Positions 1-9,459 of a DNA stretch of 64,000 nt are shown piece after piece. The DNA lies in the NCBI RefSeq assembly GCF_001282725.1, contig NZ_LN876587.1, forward strand, positions 987,695 to 1,051,694, given 5' to 3'. The translations under genes and the position numbers were made by a program. The stretch comes from Inediibacterium massiliense (GTDB lineage: Bacteria; Bacillota; Clostridia; Peptostreptococcales; Thermotaleaceae). The notes beneath the pieces are model-generated. The model made no database searches, was not told the origin of the DNA, and was given only the letters and a program-made list of their open reading frames with translations. The number at the start of each line of letters is the position of its first letter. Position 1 is the stretch's first letter.

Positions 1-1
1 T

Positions 2-88
2 TATGTTGAAATACAAGAAGATGACTTTGAAAAACCAAGAATTCATATTACTAAAAAATCAGGGAAAGTAAAGATTCATAAAAAATAA
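2..88 (+). CDS. C-terminal fragment of an unidentified protein (cut by window start)
   Basis: An open frame enters the window and stops at TAA 86-88, giving the last 28 residues of a charged, lysine-rich tail. It lies 14 nt upstream of the first pseudopilin gene on the same strand, so it is probably the preceding gene of the pilus operon. The fragment is too short to assign a family. Confidence 0.5.
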   Translation, partial: YVEIQEDDFEKPRIHITKKSGKVKIHKK

Positions 89-102
89 AATGGAGGAAAT
101 AT

Positions 103-879
103 ATGAAAACCTTAGATACTAAGGGGTTTACTTTAATAGAAGTCATTTTGTCCATTGCCATACTGGGAATAATTCTTATACCATGTATTACTTTGTTTTT
201 GTCTGCACACAAAAATGTAAAAGAATCAGATGATCTTTTAAAAGCTACTTTATTAGCCCAAAAGAAGATGGAGGAAATTAAATCTGCTCCTATTCTTCCA
301 GAAACATCAGATATGGATCCATATAGAGAAGATTCAGAAGAACCTGGATATCAATATAAAATTTATATAACACCCATAGAAGAATCTAAATTTAAAGAAA
401 ACTATTTGGCCACTATTCAAATCAGAGAAGATCAAATACTTGTATTAAAAAACAAAGATGAACCTATAGAAACTTTAGATACACTTGTAGATACGATAAG
501 TATTACTCATGAAGAAAATAAAATATTATTTGAATTTGAAGGTGAATTAAAAAATATAACTATTCCTTATACAAAAGAAGAAATTGAATCAAAAAATATC
601 CTCATTAAATTTGAAACTTATAAAACTTCTAAAAAATATAATATCAATATAGAAGCAAACAATACAGTAGCAAATTCCACTCTAGATCTATATTTTTTTC
701 AAACACAAGATGCAAAAGTAGATTATTCACACGTTGAAAATATTGGAGGAAAGGTAGGAGTTTATAAAAATTTAAGTCTAGGTGCTTATGCTTATCGATT
801 ATATAAAATTAATATTATCATTACAAAAAATGGTCAAATCCTTAAAGAACTAAATGGATATAAAACATTTCTTAAATAG
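103..879 (+). CDS. prepilin-type (pseudopilin-like) protein
   Basis: The N-terminus has a short basic leader, then GFTLIEVILSIAILG. This is a class III prepilin signal: cleavage is expected after Gly8, Phe9 becomes +1 and Glu13 is the conserved +5 glutamate, followed by a hydrophobic helix that anchors the subunit and packs in the pilus core. At 258 aa it is longer than a usual minor pilin, and the C-terminal 200 residues are a polar, probably beta-rich domain I do not recognise. A GGAGGAAAT ribosome site precedes the ATG. It lies 11 nt before a PilX-like gene and belongs to the minor-pilin operon running to 5.7 kb. Closest roles by position are PilV/GspI-like; the exact class is inference. 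Confidence 0.8.
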   Translation: MKTLDTKGFTLIEVILSIAILGIILIPCITLFLSAHKNVKESDDLLKATLLAQKKMEEIKSAPILPETSDMDPYREDSEEPGYQYKIYITPIEESKFKENYLATIQIREDQILVLKNKDEPIETLDTLVDTISITHEENKILFEFEGELKNITIPYTKEEIESKNILIKFETYKTSKKYNINIEANNTVANSTLDLYFFQTQDAKVDYSHVENIGGKVGVYKNLSLGAYAYRLYKINIIITKNGQILKELNGYKTFLK

Positions 880-890
880 GAGGAACTCCA

Positions 891-2990
891 TTGAAAAAAT
901 TAGACAATCAAGGTTCTACTCTTATGATCGTTATTATGACTTTATGTCTACTATCTATTTTAGGTATTGGAATCCTCTCTTTATCCATAGCAGGATATAA
1001 AGTTAACAAAACCGATAGTCAGATAAAAACCAACTTCTATTTTGCTGAATCAGGATTAGATGAAGCTTATGCTATCATGTCTCAATTGATAGAATATGGA
1101 ATTCAAAAAGGAAATCGAGCAGCTAAAGAATTTATAGAAAATTTAGATTTAAACCAAGAAAAAGAAAAAATAGTTTTAGGGCAAAAAAGTGAATATTTTA
1201 ATGAAGATGGAACTATTAATCAAAAATACATAAGAATAAAAAAACAAGAATGCTTTGAAAATGAATATAAAGAATATATTACAAATGAATTAAAAAAATT
1301 AGAAGAATCACCAGGAGAATGGCATGAACAATTTAAAGAAGATATAAATGAAATTCAAAAAAAAATTAAGGAAGAAAAACATCCTACTATCATAATAAAA
1401 TCTAACAATATAAAATTTATTCAAGAAAATGAAGAAAAATATCTCCCTATAGAAATTCAATCTTCTTATGAAGAAAATGGTATAGAAAAAATTCTTGTTG
1501 CTACTTATAAAATCACTATTCCTAAATATGGAGAAAATCTTTATACTATGACAAATGTATCCAAACAAATGATCCATATTATTTGGGATAAAGCCATTAC
1601 TACAGATGGGAATTTAGATCTTGCTAATACTCAATTAAATATTGATGGAGATATCTATGTACGAGGAGAAAATAATGGTGGAGTCATTGTAACTGGAAAA
1701 AATAATAATATTAAAATACATGGAAATTCATATGTAAAAAATTTATTAACTCAAAAGGATTCTATAGATACTAATATTTCTATTAATGGTTCCTTATTTA
1801 CTTTAGACGACTTAGAAATAAATGGATTACGAACAAATATTGATATTAAAGATGGGTTTTATGCTTTATCAGATAGCTCTGATGCCAATAAATCTAATCA
1901 ATCAGGAAGTATTATTATCAATACAGAAGATCTTGGAAAAAAAGATGGATCAAGTTTATCTATTAAAGGAGATATTATGATTCATGGTTCATCTTTTATT
2001 GATGTAATGAACAATGAAGGTAAAAAATATCAAACAGGAGAATCGATTTCTATCAAAGGAAACTATAAAGCTTATTCATATCCCATTAAAAATGGAGAAA
2101 GAAAAAAAGACGGAAAAATTGATTCAGAAGAAAGCTTAAGTTCTGATAATGTAAAATTTGAATATTATGATCCCTTAGTAGTAGCCTCTAAATATGGTAT
2201 GAAATTTGGAAAGGAAAAAGATATGCTTCTTCAAGATAAAAGTGATTATTTTAAATGTTATTATGATGAATATGGAAAAGATGCAGGATTGTCTGGAGAA
2301 GGAATTTATCTTGAACCTAATGAATTTATTTATTCTGGAGCAGTGATTTACAAAAATGGCAAAGATACTATTGTAAAATCAGGAAATATAAAAGTAGAAG
2401 ATGAAGCACAAAAATTGAATAAAAAAAAGGATGAATTTAATAAAAATACAGGATATTTAGAAAAAAATACAGACGATTTCAAACAAGGAATAAAAAGATA
2501 TATTCAGTTTGAAAACCTTCATAATATATCTTTTTATGAACCTGAAGAAAATAAATTGATTTTTTTAAATAAAAATAATGATATTGCTTTAATAGGAAAA
2601 GACGGAGATTCATGTGCTATTCCTAAGGGAGTTCAAAAAATTAATTTAGAATCTCAAGAAGTGAATGGAATCATCATTTCAAAAGGAAAATTGTATATGA
2701 GTGGAACAATAGATTTTAGAGGAACTATTATCACAGGAGATGATATTATTATTCATGATAAAAATAAAAAAACAATCATACATGATAGACACTTTTTAGC
2801 TCAATTGATTCAAAACCATATGATTTTTTTTGATAAAATATTTGATAACCAAGCTTATAAAGAATATTACAAAGATTCTATAGCATATATAGATGTAGAG
2901 TTAAAAGGCAATATAGACGAAAAAATCGTTCAATCAGGATATATGAAAGATCAATATATTCAATTGATGAATTGGTTCTTTGTAAAATAG
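891..2990 (+). CDS. very large PilX-like prepilin protein with repetitive C-terminal domain
   Basis: TTG start preceded by AGGAGG. The N-terminus (leader ending at Gly8, then a hydrophobic helix to about residue 32) followed by FYFAESGLDEAY matches the PilX N-terminal pattern; the +5 position is Ile rather than Glu, common in PilX/GspK-type tip subunits. At 699 aa it is three to four times the size of ordinary PilX. Residues about 230-400 contain spaced hydrophobic-glycine strands (INIDGDIYV, IKIHGNSYV, ISINGSLF, LSIKGDIMIHG, ISIKGNY) suggesting a beta-solenoid, and a similar patch recurs near 610-650. Expected role: tip-proximal minor pilin presenting a large extracellular domain. Function inferred from family and operon. 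Confidence 0.75.
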   Translation: MKKLDNQGSTLMIVIMTLCLLSILGIGILSLSIAGYKVNKTDSQIKTNFYFAESGLDEAYAIMSQLIEYGIQKGNRAAKEFIENLDLNQEKEKIVLGQKSEYFNEDGTINQKYIRIKKQECFENEYKEYITNELKKLEESPGEWHEQFKEDINEIQKKIKEEKHPTIIIKSNNIKFIQENEEKYLPIEIQSSYEENGIEKILVATYKITIPKYGENLYTMTNVSKQMIHIIWDKAITTDGNLDLANTQLNIDGDIYVRGENNGGVIVTGKNNNIKIHGNSYVKNLLTQKDSIDTNISINGSLFTLDDLEINGLRTNIDIKDGFYALSDSSDANKSNQSGSIIINTEDLGKKDGSSLSIKGDIMIHGSSFIDVMNNEGKKYQTGESISIKGNYKAYSYPIKNGERKKDGKIDSEESLSSDNVKFEYYDPLVVASKYGMKFGKEKDMLLQDKSDYFKCYYDEYGKDAGLSGEGIYLEPNEFIYSGAVIYKNGKDTIVKSGNIKVEDEAQKLNKKKDEFNKNTGYLEKNTDDFKQGIKRYIQFENLHNISFYEPEENKLIFLNKNNDIALIGKDGDSCAIPKGVQKINLESQEVNGIIISKGKLYMSGTIDFRGTIITGDDIIIHDKNKKTIIHDRHFLAQLIQNHMIFFDKIFDNQAYKEYYKDSIAYIDVELKGNIDEKIVQSGYMKDQYIQLMNWFFVK

Positions 2991-3006
2991 GTAAGGAGTT
3001 TATTTT

Positions 3007-3525
3007 ATGAAAAAATTAGATCATAAAGGTTTTACATTAGTTGAAATTATTGTAACTCTTGGAATTGTAGGAATTGTAATAAGTATGATTGCATCTTTTT
3101 TATTTGTTAATTTAAGATCTTTTAAAGATTCTCATGAAGAAATATCTATTCAATCTGAAAAACAATTTGTTATGAGTTTTATAGAAAAAGAGGCTATGGA
3201 ATCTGTGTCCTCTGAATTTAATACAAATACACTAATTCTAAAATCACCTGATCCAAACAATCCTAAAAATTCCATAGAACATACCTTTAAATGTAAAGAT
3301 CATAAATTGTTTTATAAAAATAATACTACTTCCACTGAATTTTCTCAAATCGGGCAATACATTGAATCTATTTTTATTGAGCCTATTTTCATAAGGGATA
3401 TTCAAAACGGAATCAAGGTAACCATATACTTTAAGAAAGGCAATAAAGAGGATAAAGCTACGAATCAATTTTGGTTTAGAAATTCTAAAGAAATAAAGGG
3501 GCAAGATACAGATGAAAAAAAATGA
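3007..3525 (+). CDS. prepilin-type protein (PilW/GspJ-like)
   Basis: 172 aa beginning MKKLDHKGFTLVEIIVTLG: leader cut after Gly8, Glu13 as the +5 glutamate, then about 25 hydrophobic residues and a short polar head. Size and position after the PilX-like gene fit a PilW/GspJ-type minor pilin. The coding end overlaps the next gene (von Willebrand A protein) by 14 nt, implying translational coupling and a shared operon. The start ATG follows GGTAAGGAG. Assignment to a specific minor-pilin class is by position and length only. Confidence 0.8.
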   Translation: MKKLDHKGFTLVEIIVTLGIVGIVISMIASFLFVNLRSFKDSHEEISIQSEKQFVMSFIEKEAMESVSSEFNTNTLILKSPDPNNPKNSIEHTFKCKDHKLFYKNNTTSTEFSQIGQYIESIFIEPIFIRDIQNGIKVTIYFKKGNKEDKATNQFWFRNSKEIKGQDTDEKK

Positions 3526-5689
3526 TGTTTTTGAAATATTATCTTATACTTTCTCTTTTTTACTTTTACTTTATAGCATTATGATTCCTGTCAGTTATGC
3601 ATATGAAAAAAATAACTTAATTAAAATTGAAGCTCCTATGAACTTTACTCGTCAAGTTAGTAATACAAATATATTAAAAGATGAAGAATTTACCATTCAT
3701 TATGAAATACAACCTAAACCTATTCCTGTATCTAATATTGATAATTTGAAAGATAAAGAAGTTGTATTAGTTATGGATACATCTGGAAGTATGAAGGAAC
3801 TTATTAGATATAATAAAAGAGATTCATCATCTGTACCAGGCGATTCTATTTATTCAAATAAATTTAATAAAAAAAATGCAGCACAAAATATAGAAGTTAT
3901 ATTACAAAACAGATATAGTGGACTGTTTATTAGTGATTACAGAATAAAATTTAAAAAACCTGAAACTGGAGAAAATAAAAATACGAGATATTTTGTATTT
4001 TATTCTGAAAAAAATATGAATGAAATAGAAAATTGGATCGTCAATAAATATGCAAATGATTTATATACTTTATCAGACTCTTGGTGGATGTTTTATCCTA
4101 GAGGAATGTGGATAAAAAATTACTATTCTAAAAATTTTTGGCTCAATCCAGCTTTACATGATATAAATGGAAATTATTTTAATTCTAACAAATCTTATTA
4201 TTTATATATAGCAACTTTAGATAAGGATTCTAAAAAAGTCATAGGTCTAACTAGATCAAATGTCAAAATAGGTTATGGAACAAAAACAAAGACAAAACCT
4301 AAAATAGATGTTATGAAAGAAGTTACAAAAAACTTTTTAGAAAAATTGCAAAAGGATGAAAGAATAAAAGAAAAAGTAAAAATTTCATTGGTCCCTTATG
4401 ACAGCTATGCTCAAAATGGACAAGATTCTGTTCAATTATCTGATAAAAATAGATACAATGATTTAATTGACAAAATTGAATCTTTATATCCAATTGTATC
4501 TGGATCTAGAGGAGGAACGAATATAGGCGATGGATTAAGAAAAGGATATTATAAATTTTCATCTTCAAAAGATGCACAAAAATATATCATATTAATGACA
4601 GATGGAGAACCTACTTTTCATAGTTATTATATTCATAGAAATAGACAGTATTTTTATATAGAAAATGGAGACTTTCCTGAGGAGTATAGATATGCTGGAG
4701 GTGGAAACTATTCTACATATGAAGATATAGAATATGCAAAGCTAGTTGCTAATAAATTAATCAAAAATGGTAATCATCATATTTATTCTTATATGATTGC
4801 TTTTAGTAATGATGCAGATAAATCTATTTTAAAAGAAATTGCTAACTCTGCTAATGGTCACTATAAAAAAGCAGAAGATGGGAATGCATTAGAGGATGTG
4901 TATCAAGAATTAGCAGATGTAATAAGAAGTGATTTACCTATTTATGCAATAGAATACGAGGAAACTTTCCCAGAGGATTTTGAAATCATTAGAACTTCTC
5001 AAGCTTTAGAAGTAAATGGTCAAACCGTTAAAGGAAATATAGGAAGTGTCTCTTATATACTGGATAAAGAAAAAAAAGAATTTATAGCTGAACCTATTGA
5101 TTTTTTTATTACTTTAAAAGCTAAAAATACTGGGAAATATACTTTAGATCAAACCCAAATAACTTATCAAGATTTAAATGGAAAAGACACTCAAAGATTT
5201 TTTGAAAAATTAGATATTTTTGTTTATGAAAATGAAATCAATCAAATTATCAACCATGGAATCTTTCTCATCAATAATATGAATGTAAGTAACAAAGATG
5301 ATAGCATTAATATTGTAAATAGCTATGAGACAAAATTTGGAGTATTATTTCATACCAATAAAAAAGGAATCAAAAAAGCTATACTTACTTTTAACAAAAA
5401 TAATGATTCTCAAATAAAAGAAATACAAACGCCTAAAGCTTCACTTTATAAAATAAATCATGAAAATCAATTACATTTGATTCAAGAAAATATACAAGTA
5501 AATTCTTTAGGTAATGATCAATATAGTATGAATTTAGATATTGATGATATGAATAGTAATTATATTTTTGTATATACATTCAATCCTATTAGTAAAAAAT
5601 GTCCTATAAGTATTGTTAATCATGTAGAAATTGAGGGAATATCAGATGATTTGAGCGTAAATATTGTACCCCTTCCCAATTTAGAATAA
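3512..5689 (+). CDS. secreted von Willebrand factor A domain protein of the pilus operon
   Basis: 725 aa. Residues about 11-30 form a signal peptide or N-terminal anchor ending near SYAYEK. A VWA domain starts near residue 84: the MIDAS metal site is visible as DTSGSM (D89, S91, S93), with a candidate MIDAS threonine in GSRGGTNIGDG and the later acidic motif MTDGEPT. A roughly 160-residue insertion separates the first MIDAS motif from the rest. C-terminal residues about 490-720 look like beta-sandwich repeats. There is no LPXTG sorting signal. It overlaps the upstream minor pilin by 14 nt. By analogy with PilY1 and other VWA pilus-tip adhesins it may be an adhesin or mechanosensor on the pilus tip; that role is inference. 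Confidence 0.75.
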   Translation: MKKNDVFEILSYTFSFLLLLYSIMIPVSYAYEKNNLIKIEAPMNFTRQVSNTNILKDEEFTIHYEIQPKPIPVSNIDNLKDKEVVLVMDTSGSMKELIRYNKRDSSSVPGDSIYSNKFNKKNAAQNIEVILQNRYSGLFISDYRIKFKKPETGENKNTRYFVFYSEKNMNEIENWIVNKYANDLYTLSDSWWMFYPRGMWIKNYYSKNFWLNPALHDINGNYFNSNKSYYLYIATLDKDSKKVIGLTRSNVKIGYGTKTKTKPKIDVMKEVTKNFLEKLQKDERIKEKVKISLVPYDSYAQNGQDSVQLSDKNRYNDLIDKIESLYPIVSGSRGGTNIGDGLRKGYYKFSSSKDAQKYIILMTDGEPTFHSYYIHRNRQYFYIENGDFPEEYRYAGGGNYSTYEDIEYAKLVANKLIKNGNHHIYSYMIAFSNDADKSILKEIANSANGHYKKAEDGNALEDVYQELADVIRSDLPIYAIEYEETFPEDFEIIRTSQALEVNGQTVKGNIGSVSYILDKEKKEFIAEPIDFFITLKAKNTGKYTLDQTQITYQDLNGKDTQRFFEKLDIFVYENEINQIINHGIFLINNMNVSNKDDSINIVNSYETKFGVLFHTNKKGIKKAILTFNKNNDSQIKEIQTPKASLYKINHENQLHLIQENIQVNSLGNDQYSMNLDIDDMNSNYIFVYTFNPISKKCPISIVNHVEIEGISDDLSVNIVPLPNLE

Positions 5690-5729
5690 TAAAATTTAAA
5701 TGAAAATATCCATTTTATACATAAAACAA

Positions 5730-5762
5730 TTGACAAATAAAATGAATTTGGTAAATTATAAT
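5730..5762 (+). promoter_or_regulatory. putative sigma-A promoter of htpG
   Basis: TTGACA at 5730-5735 precedes a TATAAT at 5757-5762 that runs straight into the CIRCE operator. The 21-nt spacing is long; TAAATT at 5752-5757 (16-nt spacing) is an alternative -10. Either way the operator covers the expected start site. Confidence 0.55.
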
Positions 5763-5788
5763 TAGCACTCTATTTAATAGAGTGCTAA
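5762..5788 (+). promoter_or_regulatory. CIRCE operator (HrcA binding site)
   Basis: Perfect 9-9-9 inverted repeat: TTAGCACTC, nine-base spacer, GAGTGCTAA. This is the consensus CIRCE element bound by the heat-shock repressor HrcA, usually found before groESL and dnaK operons. Here it lies 38 nt upstream of the htpG start codon, so htpG is predicted to be HrcA-controlled. In B. subtilis htpG is not a CIRCE gene, so this is a lineage-specific arrangement. Confidence 0.93.
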
Positions 5789-5826
5789 TTCATGGGAAGA
5801 AGTTTCTACGAAAGGAGAAAAAGAAA

Positions 5827-7707
5827 ATGGTAAAAAAAGAATTTAAAGCAGAATCTAAAAGATTGTTAGATTTAATGGTTCACTCTATTTATACCCACAA
5901 AGAAATATTCTTAAGAGAACTTATTTCCAATGCAAGCGATGCCATTGACAAAATGTATTATAAAGCATTAACAGATGAAAATATTACATTTAATCAAAGT
6001 GATTATTACATAAAAATCACACCTGATAAAAAGAATAGAACCTTAACTATATCCGATACTGGAATCGGAATGACAAAGGAAGAGTTAGAGGAAAATTTAG
6101 GAGTAATTGCAAAGAGTGGTTCCTTTGCATTTAAAAAGGAAAATGAACTAAAAGATGGATTTGACATCATAGGCCAATTTGGCGTAGGCTTTTATTCTGC
6201 ATTTATGGTTGCAGAATCTGTTGTGGTAATCAGTAAAGCATTAGGAAGCAATCAAGGGTATAAATGGGAATCAACAGGAGCAGATGGATATACCATCGAA
6301 GAATATGAAAAAGAAAATATTGGAACAGAAATTATTCTTAAAATCAAAGAAGACACAGAAGATGAAAAATATGAAGAATTTTTGCAAGAGTATAGATTAA
6401 AATCTATTATCAAAAAATATTCAGATTTTATTAGATATCCTATTAAAATGGATATTACTACAAGTAAACTAAAAGAAGGCTCAGAAGATGAGTATGAAGA
6501 CATGATAGAAGAAAAAATTATAAATAGCATGGTGCCAATGTGGCGTAAAAATAAAAACGAGCTTACCAAAGAAGATTATGAAAACTTTTATTCTGAAAAA
6601 CGTTATGGTTTTGACAAACCCCTAAGCTATATTCATATGAAAGCAGATGGGGCAGTAAGATACAATTCCATATTATTCATACCAGAAAAAATGCCATATG
6701 ATTTTTATACAAAAGAGTATGAAAAGGGATTAGAATTATACTCAAATGGCGTATTAATTATGAATAAATGTTCTGATCTTGTACCAGATTATTTTAGCTT
6801 CGTAAAAGGTATGGTGGATTCTGAAGATTTATCTTTAAATATTTCAAGGGAAATACTTCAACATGATCGACAATTAAAGATCATTGCTAAAAAAATTAAA
6901 GAAAAAATTAAGAGTGAATTACAAGTTTTACTAAAAAATGAAAGAGAAAAATATGAAGAATTCTATAAAAACTTTGGTAGACAAATCAAATATGGAGTTT
7001 ATGAAAATTTTGGACAAAACAAAGAGATACTACAAGATTTATTAATGTTTTATTCTTCAAAAGAAAAGAAAATGGTTACCTTAGAAGAATATGTAAATAG
7101 AATGAAGGAAGATCAAAAATATATTTATTATGCTTCTGGAGATTCTGTAGAAAGAATAGATAAAATGCCTCAAACAGAACTTCTATCAGACCAAGGCTAT
7201 GAAATTTTATACTTTACAGATGATGTAGACGAATTTGCTGTTCGTATGATGATGAATTATAAAGAAAAAGAATTCAAGTCTGTATCTAGTGGAGACTTAG
7301 GTATAGAAGAAAAAGAGAAACAAGAAGAAGAAAACCCTGAAATTGAAAATAGCAAAGAAATCTTTGAATTTATGAAAAAAGCTTTGTCTGATAAAGTAAC
7401 AGATGTTCGACCATCTAAAAGACTGAAAAACCATCCAGTATGTCTTGCTACAGATGGGGAATTAACAATCGAAATGGAAAAAATATTAAATGCTATGCCA
7501 AACAATCAAGAAATTAAAGCAGAAAAAGTTTTAGAAATCAACATTCATCATGAAGTATTTAAAGCTCTAAAAGAAGCTTTTGATCATGATCAAGAAAAGC
7601 TAAAAGTATATACCAATGTATTATATAATCAAGCATTGCTTATTGAAGGATTAGCAATCAATGATCCTGTAGAATTTACAAACAATATCTGCAAACTAAT
7701 GATATAA
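5827..7707 (+). CDS. htpG: HtpG, Hsp90-family molecular chaperone
   Basis: About 626 aa. The GHKL ATPase signatures are present: [23 protein letters not shown], and the [12 protein letters not shown] lid region, followed by the middle-domain Hsp90 motif with SLNISRE and a C-terminal dimerisation region. It is a cytosolic ATP-dependent chaperone for stress-damaged or late-folding proteins. I place the start at ATG 5827, after AAAGGAGAAA; an upstream in-frame GTG at 5782 lies inside the CIRCE operator and is not credible. It is flanked by pilus genes on both sides but has its own promoter and a terminator, so it is probably monocistronic. Confidence 0.97.
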   Translation: MVKKEFKAESKRLLDLMVHSIYTHKEIFLRELISNASDAIDKMYYKALTDENITFNQSDYYIKITPDKKNRTLTISDTGIGMTKEELEENLGVIAKSGSFAFKKENELKDGFDIIGQFGVGFYSAFMVAESVVVISKALGSNQGYKWESTGADGYTIEEYEKENIGTEIILKIKEDTEDEKYEEFLQEYRLKSIIKKYSDFIRYPIKMDITTSKLKEGSEDEYEDMIEEKIINSMVPMWRKNKNELTKEDYENFYSEKRYGFDKPLSYIHMKADGAVRYNSILFIPEKMPYDFYTKEYEKGLELYSNGVLIMNKCSDLVPDYFSFVKGMVDSEDLSLNISREILQHDRQLKIIAKKIKEKIKSELQVLLKNEREKYEEFYKNFGRQIKYGVYENFGQNKEILQDLLMFYSSKEKKMVTLEEYVNRMKEDQKYIYYASGDSVERIDKMPQTELLSDQGYEILYFTDDVDEFAVRMMMNYKEKEFKSVSSGDLGIEEKEKQEEENPEIENSKEIFEFMKKALSDKVTDVRPSKRLKNHPVCLATDGELTIEMEKILNAMPNNQEIKAEKVLEINIHHEVFKALKEAFDHDQEKLKVYTNVLYNQALLIEGLAINDPVEFTNNICKLMI

Positions 7708-7720
7708 TTGAATTTCTAAA

Positions 7721-7758
7721 AAACACTATCAAAAATATATCCATGATAGTGTTTTTTT
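7721..7758 (+). terminator. intrinsic terminator after htpG
   Basis: Perfect 11-bp stem AAACACTATCA / TGATAGTGTTT (7721-7731 with 7744-7754) followed by a T-run. It starts 14 nt after the htpG stop codon. Confidence 0.9.
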
Positions 7759-7831
7759 ATGTATTAAATTTTATAATATGGTAAAGATTTAAATATAATA
7801 CAAAATGTTGTAATTTCAAAGAGGTGGATTC

Positions 7832-9028
7832 ATGCCTAACTATCGTTATATAGCTCTTACTGAAGATGGAGAAAATAAAAAAGGAACTTATTATGCAAAA
7901 GATAAAAATGAAGTATTAAATATATTGATACAAAAAAAATATTATCCTATAAAAATAATTCCTATATTTTTTGAAATCAATCTTTTTAAAAATAAATTTC
8001 ATTCCAAAGATTTATCTGTATTTTGCAGACAACTCTTTACTATGATCCATGCAGGAATTCCTATTTTGCAAAGCATTGAATCTATTTTAGAACAAATAGA
8101 AAATAAAAAATTTAAGGATACAATCAAATATATTATAAAAAATTTGAATAAAGGTATGTCTTTTTCACAATCATTGGAAAGACAGAAAAAATTTTTCCCT
8201 GAATTTTTTATTCATATGATAGAAGCAGGAGAAATATCTGGACAATTAGAAAAAATATTAAAAAATTTATCCTTATATTATGAAAAAGAAACAAAAACAA
8301 AAGAAGTAATTAAAAAAGCTATGTTTTACCCTATGATCCTCTTTTTTTTATGTATTTTCGTAAGTTTTTTTATGGTTCAATTTGTAATGCCTACATTTAT
8401 TGAAATATTTAAACAAGAAAATATTCCTCTTCCTATTCCTACTAAAATCTTATTATGGATAAGCCATTTATATATGAAACATAAATATAATTTTTTATTT
8501 TTATGCATTTTATGGGTCTATATAATCCAGCGATTTCTTCATAAAGAAAACGGAAAATCTATATTTCATCACCTACTCTTAAAAATACCTTTTGTAAAAA
8601 CACTCATTAAAAAAATTATATTTTATAAGTTCGCAAGAACACTAGGGATTCTTCTTTCTAGTGGAATACCTCTTATGAAAGCTTTAGAAATAACAAAAAA
8701 TGTGATTCGTAATTCAGATGTAAAAAAATATATCAATACTATCTCCAAAAATATCATGAGTGGAAAAAGTTTAAAAGAAGCTATGATGAATACATCATTT
8801 TTTCCTACTATACTTATATCTATGGTAAATATTGGTGAAGTTTCTGGACAATTAGATATTATCTTAGATAAAATGGCCGATTTTTATGATGAAGAAATAG
8901 AATTAGGGGTACAAAAAATGATTGCTTTATTTGAACCATGTATGACTATAATCATGGCTATCATTATTGGATTTATAAGCATATCCATCGTGTTGCCTTT
9001 ATTCAATATGGTATACACCATATCTTAG
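7832..9028 (+). CDS. pilC: type IV pilus / type II secretion inner-membrane platform protein
   Basis: 398 aa, the usual GspF/PilC length. Two tandem GspF domains are visible (residues about 60-185 and 265-385), each with the FCRQL...GIPILQ / FARTLGILLSSGIPL type signature and a later EAGEISGQLE or NIGEVSGQLD motif; hydrophobic segments lie near 165-190, 215-230 and 370-395. The protein is the membrane platform that couples the cytosolic assembly ATPase to pilin polymerisation. It opens block B of the pilus locus, after the htpG terminator, with AGAGGTGG before the ATG. The ATPase genes normally found beside it are not in this window. Confidence 0.93.
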   Translation: MPNYRYIALTEDGENKKGTYYAKDKNEVLNILIQKKYYPIKIIPIFFEINLFKNKFHSKDLSVFCRQLFTMIHAGIPILQSIESILEQIENKKFKDTIKYIIKNLNKGMSFSQSLERQKKFFPEFFIHMIEAGEISGQLEKILKNLSLYYEKETKTKEVIKKAMFYPMILFFLCIFVSFFMVQFVMPTFIEIFKQENIPLPIPTKILLWISHLYMKHKYNFLFLCILWVYIIQRFLHKENGKSIFHHLLLKIPFVKTLIKKIIFYKFARTLGILLSSGIPLMKALEITKNVIRNSDVKKYINTISKNIMSGKSLKEAMMNTSFFPTILISMVNIGEVSGQLDIILDKMADFYDEEIELGVQKMIALFEPCMTIIMAIIIGFISISIVLPLFNMVYTIS

Positions 9029-9043
9029 AGGGGAGGTAATCAA

Positions 9044-9448
9044 GTGAATCAAAAAATAAACAACCAAAGAGGATATACTTTATTAGAATTAATTATCGTA
9101 TTAGCCATAATAGGTATCTTAGCTTCTATCAGTACACCTTTCTTTGGAAAATTCAAAGAAAGTGCAGCTCATAAAGCAGATGAAGCTACAGCCATAACCA
9201 TTGTGAATGCCATTAGATTATATTCTATAGATACGCAAGAAACTTTTAGTGATCTTATAACCAGTGCAAATGGCGAAAAAGTATCAGGCGAAGTAGCTTA
9301 TAAAGAATATTTTGAAACGATTCCAAAGCCTCAAAAAACTGGAGAGACAGCTTTTAGAGTAAAAATAGATGAAAATAAAAATATTTTTATTCATTATGAC
9401 AAGAATGGCACGCTAGGAGAAAAATTATATCCTAAAGATAATCCATAA
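9044..9448 (+). CDS. type IV major-pilin-like / GspG-like protein
   Basis: GTG start after GGGAGGTAAT. 134 aa beginning with a leader to Gly10, Tyr11 at +1 and Glu15 at +5, then a hydrophobic helix LIIVLAIIGILASIS. The short head domain with an alternating helix and C-terminal charged tail is the size of GspG and clostridial PilA subunits. Position between PilC and PilM suggests it is the main structural subunit of this apparatus. No C-terminal disulphide cysteines are present, unlike many Gram-negative pilins. Confidence 0.85.
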   Translation: MNQKINNQRGYTLLELIIVLAIIGILASISTPFFGKFKESAAHKADEATAITIVNAIRLYSIDTQETFSDLITSANGEKVSGEVAYKEYFETIPKPQKTGETAFRVKIDENKNIFIHYDKNGTLGEKLYPKDNP

Positions 9449-9459
9449 GAGGTGAGAAA

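Noticed and set aside
3512-5689. Sortase-anchored adhesin
   Set aside because: The C-terminus has no LPXTG-like motif, hydrophobic helix or basic tail.
5782-5826. Upstream GTG start for htpG adding 15 residues
   Set aside because: It lies inside the CIRCE operator and has no ribosome site; ATG 5827 has AAAGGAG at good distance and gives the normal HtpG N-terminus.
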